Source: Marinovum sp.
GTDB lineage: Bacteria > Pseudomonadota > Alphaproteobacteria > Rhodobacterales > Rhodobacteraceae
NCBI GenBank assembly: GCA_022447495.1
Contig: JAKVBH010000021.1
Location: 1 to 64,000, forward strand
Length of the DNA: 64,000 nucleotides
Direction: 5' to 3'
In this document: one piece after another, positions 63,613-64,000 of the stretch
How the letters are laid out: each line of letters begins with the position of its first letter
Position numbering within the stretch: the first letter of the stretch is position 1
Notes under the pieces: generated by a model
Databases searched by the model: none
Told to the model about the DNA's origin: nothing
The model's input: the letters and a program-made list of their open reading frames with translations, nothing else
Translations under genes and position numbers: made by a program

Positions 63613-64000
63613 ACGGTTTCGAGATATTCACATGGTCGGTGACGGTTGTGTTTTGGGCTTTGGTGGCATTTCTGGCCATCTGCCTATTGGTCGTGATCCT
63701 TGTGGTGCTTTGGGAAATTGGCCGAAAGGCCGTGGGGGTTCGCCGTTCCAAAGCTGAAGGCCATATTCTCGGGCTTCCTCAAGGCGCCACCCACGTGATC
63801 GAAGACGGCCCGAGCGACGGACCTCCCATCATTTTGGTTCACGGCCTAACTACGCCTGCATTTGTCTTTGACGCTTTGGTGCCGGATCTGGTGGCCAGGG
63901 GACACCGTGTGATCCGCTACGACCACTATGGCCGTGGGTATTCGGATCGGCCCAAGGGGCTGCAAACTGCATCGTTTTTTCGCACCCATTTAAATGCAAT
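63591..64000 (+). CDS. Alpha/beta hydrolase, N-terminal part (runs off the window)
   Basis: The ATG at 63591 overlaps the end of the OCD-like gene by 22 bp and the frame is open to the last base (about 136 residues). A membrane segment (about 11-36, WSVTVVFWALVAFLAIC and on) is followed by an alpha/beta-hydrolase start: PIILVHGLTTPAFVF, then RVIRYDHYGRGYSDRP with the oxyanion-region pattern. The nucleophile elbow lies past the window end. It is probably a membrane-anchored esterase or lipase-like protein. Confidence 0.8.
   Translation, partial: MENDDWIDGFEIFTWSVTVVFWALVAFLAICLLVVILVVLWEIGRKAVGVRRSKAEGHILGLPQGATHVIEDGPSDGPPIILVHGLTTPAFVFDALVPDLVARGHRVIRYDHYGRGYSDRPKGLQTASFFRTHLNA

Noticed and set aside
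1-64000. Frequent CCAATTG/CAATTGG words throughout the window
   Set aside because: Noticed by eye in both coding and intergenic DNA, but most fall in Gln-Leu or Asn-Trp codon pairs; a k-mer count against a background model would be needed before calling it a signal.

Overview
The window looks like chromosomal DNA of a marine Rhodobacteraceae (Roseobacter-type alphaproteobacterium). This rests on about 55-60 % G+C by eye, family-restricted proteins (DUF6478, DUF5928-type GT14, IalB, DUF2853), accD-folC synteny, a large RTX repeat protein, Hint-domain proteins and serine-cycle genes. No rRNA, tRNA, CRISPR array or complete insertion sequence was recognised.

Region 1 (1-1800, minus strand) holds debris of an RHS polymorphic-toxin locus. 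It comprises the end of an RHS core with a toxin tip broken by an in-frame amber codon, a coupled immunity-like gene, and a second frameshifted RHS fragment. Region 2 (1805-15739, minus strand) is the most striking part: an alginate-type exopolysaccharide locus in the order lyase lipoprotein - algD - alg8 - alg44 - algA - beta-helix (AlgG-like) - Sel1-like - AlgX/J-like - giant Sel1/AlgK-like - algL-like. Precursor synthesis (AlgD, GMP domain of AlgA) and polymerase (Alg8) look intact. The PilZ signature of Alg44, the PMI motif of AlgA, the DPHD of the epimerase-like protein, the catalytic residues of the AlgX-like protein and the catalytic His of AlgL all appear substituted. No AlgE, AlgI, AlgJ or AlgF is visible. 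The locus may make unmodified polymannuronate or another polyuronate by a divergent machine.

Region 3 (15.9-22.3 kb) has a cobalamin riboswitch upstream of an orphan 100-residue protein gene. It is followed by a LysR gene divergent from a catabolic set (PF06684 protein, alpha/beta hydrolase, LLM flavin oxidoreductase, aldehyde dehydrogenase) and an MBL-fold hydrolase. Region 4 (22.3-31 kb) has a sulfotransferase divergent from a GT14 glycosyltransferase, a HIT protein, an NTF2-like protein behind a perfect 18-bp palindrome, a LysR regulator, and a minus-strand run ilvD - lipoprotein - DUF6478 - hypothetical - arsC.

Region 5 (31-42 kb) is mostly housekeeping (CPBP protease, accD, folC, xthA, VOC, CnoX-type thioredoxin, LON-domain protein, Trm112, LysM protein). 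It also contains an RTX protein built from 86-residue supermodules. Region 6 (42-47.7 kb) is a serine-cycle module sgaA-mtkA-mtkB-glyA on the minus strand with a divergent LuxR-type regulator; the shared intergenic region carries repeated inverted elements. Region 7 (47.9-64 kb) holds a LysR regulator with an AT-rich palindrome, DUF2853, acetyltransferases, a coupled dapE-GNAT-DUF2064 operon, two Hint-domain proteins, dapD, an acyltransferase, a LOG-like protein, rlmN and an IalB-like protein. It ends with an overlapping operon of R. etli-type asparaginase, HAD hydrolase, ornithine cyclodeaminase-like protein and an alpha/beta hydrolase cut by the window end.
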